A stretch of 64,000 bases of DNA, from assembly GCA_029541985.1 (NCBI GenBank), contig CP095414.1, positions 2,405,001-2,469,000 of the forward strand. Reading direction: 5' to 3'. Below are positions 24,976-33,097 of the stretch, piece by piece. Each line of letters begins with the position of its first letter. The first letter of the stretch is position 1. The translations under genes and the position numbers were made by a program. The notes beneath the pieces were generated by a model. It worked only from the letters and a program-made list of their open reading frames with translations. It had not been told where the DNA came from and searched no databases. Source of the DNA: Bacteroidales bacterium F22. Lineage in GTDB: Bacteria; Bacteroidota; Bacteroidia; Bacteroidales; Bacteroidaceae.

Positions 24976-26481
24976 ATGAGAGTTTTACGAAAAAGATTCA
25001 TTTTAGCCTTCGTGTTGCTATTAAGCACCGCATCAATCGTTCAGGCTAAAAAAGAAAAGAAACCTAATATTGTCCTGATCTTTGCGGATGATATGACTTA
25101 TGAATCGCTTGGTTGTACGTCCAATGGGGAGGTGATGACACCTAATTTAGATCGATTGCGGAGTGAAGGTACTTATTTCTCACATGCCTACAACCAAGGG
25201 GGCTACAACGGAGCTATCTCTATGGCGAGTAGGGCGATGATGAATACGGGTAAATACCTTTGGACCGCTATGGATGAGGTACAAGGGCATCTAGATAGTA
25301 GCCATCAAAATTGGCCGGCAGGAGTAGCTCCTTATGTTCCTGTAAAACCAACTGGTCCAGTTACTTTGTGGAGTCAATATATGAAAGAGGCTGGTTATGA
25401 AACTTATATGACTGGTAAGTGGCATGTACCGATTTCTGCAAAAGGAGTATTCGACCATGTAAGACATGTACGTGCAGGGATGCCTAACCAAAGTAAGGAG
25501 GGCTATGAACGTAAATTTATCAAGGGGGTTACTGATGTATGGACTCCGACAGATACCATCTACGGTGGTTACTGGAAAGGAGGTAAGCACTGGAGTGAAG
25601 TGCTTAAGGATGACGCCTTGGATTATATTGATGATGCTGAACATCAGAAGAAACCTTTCTTTATGTATCTAGCATTTAATGCTCCTCATGACCCTCGTCA
25701 AGCCCCTCAGGAATATCAGGATATGTATCCTTTAGACAAAGTCAAAGTTCCTGATACTTTTATGCCTTTGTATCCTTATTGTGAAGAAATGGGTGCTGGT
25801 CGTTCTTTGCGTGATGAACGTTTGGCTCCATTTCCTCGTACACGACGTTCTGTCAAGGTAAATAGAAAAGAATATTATGCCTTGATTACTCATCTTGATG
25901 CTCAAATCGGTCAGATTTTGGATTCCTTGGAACAGTCTGGTGAGATGGATAATACGTATATCTTCTTCACTGCTGACCACGGACTAGCAGTAGGAGACCA
26001 TGGCTTTATCGGTAAGCAGAATCTTTATGAAGCTAGTATTCGTGTGCCGTTGATTATGGTAGGTCCTGGTATCATGAAGAATAAACAAGTAGATGGCATG
26101 GTCTATCTACATGATGTCATGGCGACTGCTCTTGACCTTGCTGGAAGTGATGGAGTGAATAAAGTCGATTTCCAATCGTTGCTTGACCTTGCCGAAGGAA
26201 AGACTACTAAGACAAGAAAGGCGATTATCAACTGCTATATCGGCTGCCAACGGATGATTCGTACAGAAGAATATAAGATGATTATCTATCCAAATGCAAA
26301 TATAGTTAGGTTATTTAATGAGGTGTCAGATCCATTAGAAATGCATGACTTAGCTCAGAATCCAAAGAATATTCCTTTGATGAAGGATTTATTCGAACAG
26401 TTTAAGACATTGCAGCAAGAAGTCAGAGATCCTTTGGACATGACCCCTTACTTCAATTATTTTATTAATACTTTGAATTAG
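24976..26481 (+). CDS. S1-family sulfatase (serine-type)
   Basis: A 501-residue exported sulfatase (signal peptide about 1-24). The formylglycine site is Ser82 in ISMASRAMMNTGKY, i.e. S-x-A-S-R-x4-TG, so it needs an anaerobic sulfatase-maturing enzyme (anSME) encoded elsewhere. Metal ligands are Asp38-Asp39 (VLIFADDMTYES) and the pair in FFTADHGLAVGDHG; a catalytic Lys is in GFIGKQNLYEAS. It removes sulfate from a glycan in the periplasm. It is likely co-transcribed with the GH20 gene, so sulfated N-acetylhexosamine is a reasonable substrate, but the S1 subfamily was not determined. Confidence 0.92.
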   Translation: MRVLRKRFILAFVLLLSTASIVQAKKEKKPNIVLIFADDMTYESLGCTSNGEVMTPNLDRLRSEGTYFSHAYNQGGYNGAISMASRAMMNTGKYLWTAMDEVQGHLDSSHQNWPAGVAPYVPVKPTGPVTLWSQYMKEAGYETYMTGKWHVPISAKGVFDHVRHVRAGMPNQSKEGYERKFIKGVTDVWTPTDTIYGGYWKGGKHWSEVLKDDALDYIDDAEHQKKPFFMYLAFNAPHDPRQAPQEYQDMYPLDKVKVPDTFMPLYPYCEEMGAGRSLRDERLAPFPRTRRSVKVNRKEYYALITHLDAQIGQILDSLEQSGEMDNTYIFFTADHGLAVGDHGFIGKQNLYEASIRVPLIMVGPGIMKNKQVDGMVYLHDVMATALDLAGSDGVNKVDFQSLLDLAEGKTTKTRKAIINCYIGCQRMIRTEEYKMIIYPNANIVRLFNEVSDPLEMHDLAQNPKNIPLMKDLFEQFKTLQQEVRDPLDMTPYFNYFINTLN

Positions 26482-26509
26482 TTTAAACTATTCACTGCAT
26501 AATTATTAG

Positions 26510-26539
26510 GAACCGTAAGTTTATACTTGCGGTTCTTTT
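26510..26539. terminator. Hairpin terminator between convergent genes
   Basis: Stem GAACCGTAAG (26510-26519) and CTTGCGGTTC (26526-26535) with one G-U pair, followed by TTTTA. It abuts the stop codon of the leftward gene. Confidence 0.75.
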
Positions 26540-26969
26540 ATTTTGGTAATGGTTTGAAGTATATACCGGCTATCAAATCATCTAGGTCAAAGGTTATTAA
26601 GTATTGTAGAGTCGTTTTCTCAAATTGAACCTTTGCAGTGACTATGGTGTAAATACCATTCTTTTTCACTTTCCAATCTGTTGCTGATTGATACTTTCCA
26701 CATCGTTTCTCTAAGTTGGAAAATACTTGTGCCAATTGATCGGCTGGAAGGGCTTCCTTCATCTGTTTATCAAAATGAGCATAGGGATAGGTCGTGTTAC
26801 CCATTTGCAGGTGTTCTAGTATTTTCTGAGCTTCTTGTATTGCTAACTTTTCTGAACCTGAAGGCCCTTGATGTTTTAATTGTGCATAGCTCGGTTGAGA
26901 AAATAAAAATAGACTCACTAGACTAATGCAAAAAAAGAGGACTGATTTTTGGTTTGTTTTATTCATCAT
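26538..26969 (-). CDS. Exported DUF3887-like protein
   Basis: A 143-residue protein with a signal peptide (MMNKTNQKSVLFFCISLVSLFLFSQPSYAQ) and a small alpha+beta domain (KLAIQEAQKILEHLQMGNTTYPYAHFDKQMKEALPADQLAQVF ... TIVTAKVQFEKTTLQYLITFDLDDLIAGIYF). The split above is descriptive; the pattern, a helix followed by FDxxM and a strand ending in D...I.G..F.P, resembles DUF3887 domains, which are found alone or before alpha/beta hydrolases. Function unknown. I chose the ATG at 26969 because upstream ATG 26990 lies inside the predicted -7 box (minus strand TATCTTTG, 26988-26995). Confidence 0.65.
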   Translation of the reverse strand: MMNKTNQKSVLFFCISLVSLFLFSQPSYAQLKHQGPSGSEKLAIQEAQKILEHLQMGNTTYPYAHFDKQMKEALPADQLAQVFSNLEKRCGKYQSATDWKVKKNGIYTIVTAKVQFEKTTLQYLITFDLDDLIAGIYFKPLPK

Positions 26970-27073
26970 TTTTGAATTGGTGTATAACAAAGATACAAAA
27001 AAACGGTCACCAAAAGATGTACTCTACCTTTTTAGGGCCATTTCTTCTCCACTTTATGCCAAATATAGAAGCC

Positions 27074-27085
27074 GCAAACGTTTGC
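27074..27085. promoter_or_regulatory. Perfect 12-bp LacI-type palindrome
   Basis: GCAAACGTTTGC is a perfect palindrome with the central CG of LacI/GalR-family operators (also the shape of CcpA cre sites). It lies 54 bp upstream of the predicted -7 box of the susC operon. The regulator is not in the window. Confidence 0.5.
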
Positions 27086-27139
27086 ATTGTCTTCAGCTCT
27101 TTTTTTTACTAAAAGATGTTCTCTCCTATTATAAAGGGT

Positions 27140-27147
27140 TATATTTG
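27140..27147 (+). promoter_or_regulatory. Predicted -7 box of the susCDEF-like operon
   Basis: TATATTTG matches TAnnTTTG. The leader to the susC start would be about 105 nt. No convincing TTTG -33 box. Confidence 0.45.
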
Positions 27148-27258
27148 TAATATTGTAAGTGCCTCCTTTAGTAGCCTATTACTATTAATGGAAACTACAA
27201 GGAAAGACACCGTATACTACAAAATTAATTATAATCGTTAACTTTAAAACTTTAATGC

Positions 27259-30200
27259 ATGAAACATTTTAAGTTAGTGGGTTCAGCCCGTCTGATTCTG
27301 ACCCTTATCATGGGGTTGTTTCTTTCTTTGGGAGCCTATGGTCAGCAACTTACTGTGAAAGGTAATGTGAAAGACAATACAGGCTTACCAATCATTGGTG
27401 CTAATGTTGTTGTGAAAGGAACAACAACTGGTACAATCACAGATCTAGATGGTAACTATCAACTGAGAGCAAACAAAGGCGATGTGCTTGAGTTTTCTTT
27501 TGTAGGTTACAAATCCCAAGAATTTTCTGCAGCTCCAGTCATAAACGTAATCCTCAATGAGGATGCTATCATGCTTGAAGGTGCAGTTGTTATCGGCTAT
27601 GGTAAAGTTAAGAAAGAAGATTTAACTGGTTCTGTCACTGCGATTCAACCAGATAAATTGAATCATGGTCTTACTACCAATGCTCAAGATATGATGACTG
27701 GTAAAATTGCTGGTGTAAGTGTAATTAACAATGGTGGAGCTCCTGGAACAGGGGCTACTATTCGTATTCGTGGTGGTTCTTCATTGAACGCATCAAATGA
27801 TCCATTGATTGTTATTGATGGTCTTGCTATGGATAATGATGGTGTGAAAGGTCTTTCTAACCCGTTGTCTATGGTTAATCCTAATGATATCGAGACTTTT
27901 ACTGTATTGAAAGATGCGTCTGCGACTGCTATTTATGGTTCTCGTGCATCTAATGGTGTCATCATCATCACTACTAAGAGAGGTAAGGCTGGTCAAAAGG
28001 CACATGTCACTTACAATGGTAATGTGTCTATGGGTATGGTCAAAGAGACTCTTGATGTCATGAATGCAAATGAGTACCGTGCCATGGTTCAGAACGAATA
28101 TGGAGATGGTAGTACAGCTATGGGATTGCTTGGTAATTCTAATACTGATTGGCAGAATTTAATTTACCGCGATGCTTGGTCTTCTGATCATAACATTACT
28201 ATCACAGGTGGATTGGCTAATATGCCTTATCGATTCTCTGTCGGTTATACCAATCAAAATGGTATTATCGAGACATCTAATTTTGAACGTTATACATTCT
28301 CTGGTAATGTGTCTCCTTCTTTCTTGGATAATAGTTTGAAGGTAAACGCTAATGCCAAAATGATGTATGCTAAGAATCGCTATGCAGATAGTGGTGTCGT
28401 GGGTAATGCTGCTTCGTTTGACCCTACACAATCTCCTTATGATAGTTCGAGTGATGCTCAACGTATCTTCGGTGGCTATTTCCAATGGCCTACCAATGGA
28501 GCTTCTTTAAATGATCCAACTTGGCCGTTGACTGCTAATAGTTTAGCGACTGCTAATCCAGTAGCACAATTAGAACAACGCGATGACCGTGCTGTCTCAA
28601 GATCTTTTGTAGGTAATGTGGAGGCAGATTATGCACTTCCTTTCTTGACAGACTTGCATCTACATGTAAATATGGGTGCTGATTATTCTTCAGGTCGTCA
28701 ACATACAACGAATGCTCAAAATGGATATAGTAATAACTATTATGGTTATTTGGGTTATTCTGATACAGATAAGTATAACTTGTCTTTTTCTTCTTTTGCA
28801 CAATACAATAAAGAAATAGGTATTCATCGATTTGATATCATGGGTGGTTATGAGTGGCAACACTTCCATCGTGAAGGAAATGATCTTGGTTATGGAATCT
28901 TCCAATCAACCAATACCGTGTCTCCAAACGAACGTTATCAATTTACTAATGTTCCTTGGGCTACTGAGAATTATCTCGTTTCTTTCTTTGGTCGCTTGAA
29001 TTATACATTACTGAATCGTTATCTATTTACTGCTACCGTACGTCGTGATGGTTCTTCGAGATTCAATAGTGATAATCGATGGGGTACTTTTCCTTCATTT
29101 GCTTTTGGATGGAAATTAAACGAAGAAGGTTTCTTGGAGGATGTCGATTGGTTATCTGATTTGAAACTTCGTCTCGGTTATGGTGAGACAGGACAACAAA
29201 ATATTGGTTCTGATTATGCTTATTTTGCATCGTATCAAGCTAATAAGAATGGCGCTTATTATCCTATCGGTATAGGAGATGGTTCTACTTCACGCCCTGA
29301 TGCTTACAATCCTGATTTGAAATGGGAACGAACTATCACTTACAATGCAGGAGTAGATTTCGGTATCTTAAATGGTCGTTTCACTGCTAGTATCGATGCT
29401 TATTATCGCAAGACTGAAGACTTATTGAATTATGTATATGTGTCTGCTGGAACTAACTTCAAGAATCAGGTTAATAGTAACATCGGCTCTCTTGAAAATA
29501 GAGGATTGGAACTTTCTCTTAATTTGAAACCTATAGTAACTGAGGACTTTACTTGGGATCTAGGATTCAATGCTACATACAATGATAATGAAATTACAGA
29601 ATTAACTGCTAGTGGAGATGATAGCTACTATGTACCAACAGGTGGTATCAGTATCGGTACTGGTTCTAATATCCAAGCTCACGCTGTTAATCAAGCGGCT
29701 TCTTCATTCTTTGTTTATCAACAGGTCTATGATGAGGCTGGAAAACCAATTGAAAATACATTTGTTGACCGTAATGGTGATGGAATCATGAATGATGATG
29801 ATCGTTATTTTTACAAGAAACCAACGGCTGATGTATTGCTTGGTTTGAATTCTAAATTTACTTATAAACAATGGGATCTTGGCTTCTCTATGCGGGCAAG
29901 CTTGAATAACTATGTGTACAATGAGATTGAAGCAAGTAATGCAAACATTCATCAATTGATGGCTCCATCTGAATTTATGACTAATCGTCCTAAGATGGTT
30001 CTTGATAATGATTTCTATGGTGTGGGTAACTACTTCATGTCTGACTATTATGTACAAAATGCTTCGTTCTTGAAGTTAGATAACATAACCTTGGGATATA
30101 CTTTCAAAGATATAGCTCATACAGGTATCGGTGGACGTGTATATGGTACCGTTCAAAATGTGTTGACTGTAACAGACTATAAAGGTCTAGACCCTGAGAT

Positions 30201-30273
30201 AAGTGGGGGTATCGATAATAATCTTTATCCAAGACCTTTTACTTCTATCATAGGTTTAAGTTTGAATTTCTAA
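27259..30273 (+). CDS. susC: SusC-like TonB-dependent transporter of an alpha-glucan-type locus
   Basis: A 1004-residue SusC/RagA transporter: signal peptide (1-28, ending AYGQ), carboxypeptidase-regulatory-like domain (about 31-105, LTVKGNVKDNTGLPIIGANV), TonB-box-like GAVVIGYG, plug (PLIVIDGLAMDNDGVKG, FTVLKDASATAIYGSRASNGVIIITTKRG split over 195-240), and beta-barrel ending IIGLSLNF. It heads a four-gene operon in which the SusD is close in sequence to the starch protein of B. thetaiotaomicron, so it probably imports maltodextrins. Symbol given by analogy with the starch operon; orthology was not tested. Confidence 0.9.
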   Translation: MKHFKLVGSARLILTLIMGLFLSLGAYGQQLTVKGNVKDNTGLPIIGANVVVKGTTTGTITDLDGNYQLRANKGDVLEFSFVGYKSQEFSAAPVINVILNEDAIMLEGAVVIGYGKVKKEDLTGSVTAIQPDKLNHGLTTNAQDMMTGKIAGVSVINNGGAPGTGATIRIRGGSSLNASNDPLIVIDGLAMDNDGVKGLSNPLSMVNPNDIETFTVLKDASATAIYGSRASNGVIIITTKRGKAGQKAHVTYNGNVSMGMVKETLDVMNANEYRAMVQNEYGDGSTAMGLLGNSNTDWQNLIYRDAWSSDHNITITGGLANMPYRFSVGYTNQNGIIETSNFERYTFSGNVSPSFLDNSLKVNANAKMMYAKNRYADSGVVGNAASFDPTQSPYDSSSDAQRIFGGYFQWPTNGASLNDPTWPLTANSLATANPVAQLEQRDDRAVSRSFVGNVEADYALPFLTDLHLHVNMGADYSSGRQHTTNAQNGYSNNYYGYLGYSDTDKYNLSFSSFAQYNKEIGIHRFDIMGGYEWQHFHREGNDLGYGIFQSTNTVSPNERYQFTNVPWATENYLVSFFGRLNYTLLNRYLFTATVRRDGSSRFNSDNRWGTFPSFAFGWKLNEEGFLEDVDWLSDLKLRLGYGETGQQNIGSDYAYFASYQANKNGAYYPIGIGDGSTSRPDAYNPDLKWERTITYNAGVDFGILNGRFTASIDAYYRKTEDLLNYVYVSAGTNFKNQVNSNIGSLENRGLELSLNLKPIVTEDFTWDLGFNATYNDNEITELTASGDDSYYVPTGGISIGTGSNIQAHAVNQAASSFFVYQQVYDEAGKPIENTFVDRNGDGIMNDDDRYFYKKPTADVLLGLNSKFTYKQWDLGFSMRASLNNYVYNEIEASNANIHQLMAPSEFMTNRPKMVLDNDFYGVGNYFMSDYYVQNASFLKLDNITLGYTFKDIAHTGIGGRVYGTVQNVLTVTDYKGLDPEISGGIDNNLYPRPFTSIIGLSLNF

Positions 30274-30300
30274 TACTAACAGAAAGAATATACAATTTAT

Positions 30301-31875
30301 ATGAGACTAAATAATATAAAATTATGGATCCCCGTAGCTGTGATGGCGTTAGGCATGAACCTAACTTCATGTGTGGGAGATTTAGATGTAAGTCCTATTG
30401 ATCCTAGGACGACTACTGAATTTAATCAGGATGAGGTATTTACAAAGATATATGCATCGTTGGCTTTGACTGGTAGTGAAGGCCCTGCGGGAATGGGGGA
30501 TGTAGATGGTATCGATGAAGGTACTTCTGATTTAATTCGTCTTTCATGGAATGTGAACGAGATAACTACTGATGAAGCTAAGTGTAATTGGGGTGATGTG
30601 GGTATTCCTGAGTTAAATACTAATGCATGGAGTGCTTCTCACTCTCAACTCACTGGACTTTATTACAGACTCTATTTTGATGTTACTCTCTGTAACTTCT
30701 TTTTGGAACAGATTGCTGATAAAACAGATGATGTAAGTAATACGATGCGTGCTGAGGCTCGTTTCATGCGTGCACTTAATTATTATTACCTTCTTGATAT
30801 GTTCGGTAATGTACCATTTACTACTTCTGTATCTACTGCTAATCCACCAAGAATAGAGAGAGCTGACTTGTATGCTTGGATTGTTGATGAATTGGTTGGT
30901 GAAAGCGGATGTGTGGCTAATATGAAAGAGCCTGGGCAAAATACTTATGGCCGTGCTGACAAAGCAGCTGGTTGGATGCTTGCTGCACGCCTATATCTCA
31001 ATGCTGAAGTCTATACTGGTACAGCTGATTGGTCCAATGCAGCTTTGTATGCTAAGAAGGTCATGGATTCTAGCTATTCTTTGGCTCCTATATATAAGAA
31101 TTTATTTTTAGCTGACAATAATAGCAATGGTGCTCAAGTGGAGATGATTCTTCCTGCGCTGTGTGATGGTGTGTTGACTCAGAGTTATGGAGCCAGCAAC
31201 TTTGTCATCGCTTCTACTCACAAATCAGATATGCCTGCTTATGGTACGTCAGAGGGATGGGCTGGAAATCGCGCTACAAAAAATATGATGCTTAAATTCT
31301 TCTCTTCTGGTGATGCTCCTCATGTAGATACTGATGAGATGACTGCTGCAGCTGGAGATGCTCGTTGTCTTTTCTATGGTGTAGGTCGTGAATTAGAAAT
31401 TGGTTCTGAAACAACTGATTTTACTTATGGATATAGCAGTACTAAATTCTCTAATGTTCGTTCTGATGGACAACCTAGTGGTGATTCGAAATTCGTCGAT
31501 ACTGACTTCCCTGTAATGCGTGCTGCGGAAGCATACCTTACTTTTGCTGAAGCTAAAGTTCGTCTTAATGGTGAAAATGATCCTGAGGCTGTGGCTGCTA
31601 TAGATATGCTACGAAATCGAGCTGGGGCTTCAACGCAATCTGTATATAGTCTTAATTTTATTCTTGAAGAGTGGTCGCGTGAGTTCTCTTTCGAAGGCCG
31701 TCGTCGAACAGACTTGATTCGTTTCGGTAAGTTTGGTGGCTCTAATAGTTATGTTTGGGAATGGAAAGGTGGAGCACAGACAGGTACTGCATTTTCTCAG
31801 AACTTGAATATATTCCCTATCCCTAATAAGGATACGACTAATAATGATAACTTAATACAAAACCCTGGTTATTAA
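30301..31875 (+). CDS. susD: SusD starch-binding lipoprotein
   Basis: A 524-residue SusD-family lipoprotein (lipobox LTSC, Cys24). Unlike the two xylan-locus proteins, it follows the B. thetaiotaomicron SusD pattern from memory: DLDVSPIDPRTTTEF, DVDGIDEGTSDLIR, NEITTDEAKCNWGD (the region that holds the starch-contacting Trp/Asn in BtSusD), and YDVTLCNFFLEQI-like helices. The C-terminal SusD domain (EAYLTFAEAKVRL, FILEEWSREFSFEGRRRTDLIRFG) is intact. It should bind starch or maltodextrin at the surface and cap the SusC channel. Gap to susC is 27 bp, to the next gene about 30 bp. Confidence 0.9.
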   Translation: MRLNNIKLWIPVAVMALGMNLTSCVGDLDVSPIDPRTTTEFNQDEVFTKIYASLALTGSEGPAGMGDVDGIDEGTSDLIRLSWNVNEITTDEAKCNWGDVGIPELNTNAWSASHSQLTGLYYRLYFDVTLCNFFLEQIADKTDDVSNTMRAEARFMRALNYYYLLDMFGNVPFTTSVSTANPPRIERADLYAWIVDELVGESGCVANMKEPGQNTYGRADKAAGWMLAARLYLNAEVYTGTADWSNAALYAKKVMDSSYSLAPIYKNLFLADNNSNGAQVEMILPALCDGVLTQSYGASNFVIASTHKSDMPAYGTSEGWAGNRATKNMMLKFFSSGDAPHVDTDEMTAAAGDARCLFYGVGRELEIGSETTDFTYGYSSTKFSNVRSDGQPSGDSKFVDTDFPVMRAAEAYLTFAEAKVRLNGENDPEAVAAIDMLRNRAGASTQSVYSLNFILEEWSREFSFEGRRRTDLIRFGKFGGSNSYVWEWKGGAQTGTAFSQNLNIFPIPNKDTTNNDNLIQNPGY

Positions 31876-31906
31876 TTTATTCACCATGATAAGTAAATAT
31901 AGAAAT

Positions 31907-33076
31907 ATGAAAAAATTAAACATATTGGCTGCGATGTTAATCGCAATGGTGGGATTTACTGCATGTGATAGCGACACAGATTCAAATCCTACTTATAATC
32001 AGCCAGAGTCTTTTGTACTCAATCAGCCTGTATATGCTAATACAGCCGTTAGTCTTGAGGATACTCCTTCGTTACTCTTGACTACTTCACAACCTGACTT
32101 TGGCTATACTGCTCCTGTGATTTATTCGACTCAGGTGTCATTAGATGGTACGTGGGTGCCTCAGACAGAAACTGAGACAGGTACCATGCGTACTTTGGCT
32201 ACGACTTCTACTTCTGCTAAGGTTGCAATCTCCACTACAGAATTGAATCGTGCAGTGGCTGAACTCATCAATTGGGATGATGAAGCAGGGGTTCCTTTGA
32301 CGCAAGATGTGAAGGTACGATTAAATGCTTCTATCAATGATAAATTGACTGCTGTAACTTCAAATGAAGTGACAATAAAAGTCGTTCCTTACTATGTGTC
32401 ACTGAAACCTGCTGAACCTTATCTCTTATACTTGATAGGTAATGGTGTCGTAGGAGCTTGGGATAATGGTTGGGACAATACTGGTCTTGGTAATTTCCCT
32501 ATGGCAACAGTCAAAGGGGCTACCTATGATGAGAAAACAGGTGAAGGACCTATGGTTTATACTGGACATTTTGTCGTGGATGGTTTCTTAGCTCTTGGTA
32601 GCATCGATCAAATTATCGATGGTGCTTGGGGATTGAAATATTCTAATACTGGTGCTCAGGGTATCGATAATCCTTCTGGTCCTGGTACTGATGATCAACA
32701 AGATTTCTATGTACCTGAAGAGGGTTGGTGGAAAGTCGAAATTGACTCTAAAAAACTTGAATTCAAATTTACTCAATTAGATGCAGAACCAAGTCCAGCT
32801 TATAGTGAGATGAATATGGTCGGCTCATTTACTGATTGGGCAGATGGTACTCCTGTTGCTATGGCTCAAGTAGGAACCGCTACTCATGTATGGTATGCTG
32901 AATATACTTTCGAGACTGATGCTGAATTGAAATTCAAAACAGGTGACAACTGGTTTGGAGGTGATGTATTCCCTATCGGTAACGTAACAGGCAATAATAT
33001 TCAGGTACCTGCTGGTACTTATAAGGTATTTTTCAATGATTTGGATCAGGCCTATACATTTATCGCTAAACCATAA
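31907..33076 (+). CDS. susE: SusE-like surface glycan-binding lipoprotein
   Basis: A 389-residue lipoprotein (lipobox GFTAC, Cys20) with the SusE layout: an N-terminal Ig-like domain (about 30-165, ESFVLNQPVYANTAVSL onward), then two SusE/SusF-type carbohydrate-binding modules (YLLYLIGNGVVGAWDNGW, about 170-300; MNMVGSFTDWADGTPVAM, about 303-389). Each module has the W/Y-rich strand and the final FKFT/YTFI strand typical of the family. It should help hold alpha-glucan at the cell surface. I start it at the ATG at 31907, which gives a proper signal; an ATG at 31886 would add seven residues. Confidence 0.88.
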   Translation: MKKLNILAAMLIAMVGFTACDSDTDSNPTYNQPESFVLNQPVYANTAVSLEDTPSLLLTTSQPDFGYTAPVIYSTQVSLDGTWVPQTETETGTMRTLATTSTSAKVAISTTELNRAVAELINWDDEAGVPLTQDVKVRLNASINDKLTAVTSNEVTIKVVPYYVSLKPAEPYLLYLIGNGVVGAWDNGWDNTGLGNFPMATVKGATYDEKTGEGPMVYTGHFVVDGFLALGSIDQIIDGAWGLKYSNTGAQGIDNPSGPGTDDQQDFYVPEEGWWKVEIDSKKLEFKFTQLDAEPSPAYSEMNMVGSFTDWADGTPVAMAQVGTATHVWYAEYTFETDAELKFKTGDNWFGGDVFPIGNVTGNNIQVPAGTYKVFFNDLDQAYTFIAKP

Positions 33077-33097
33077 CCTATTAATTGATAATAAGAC

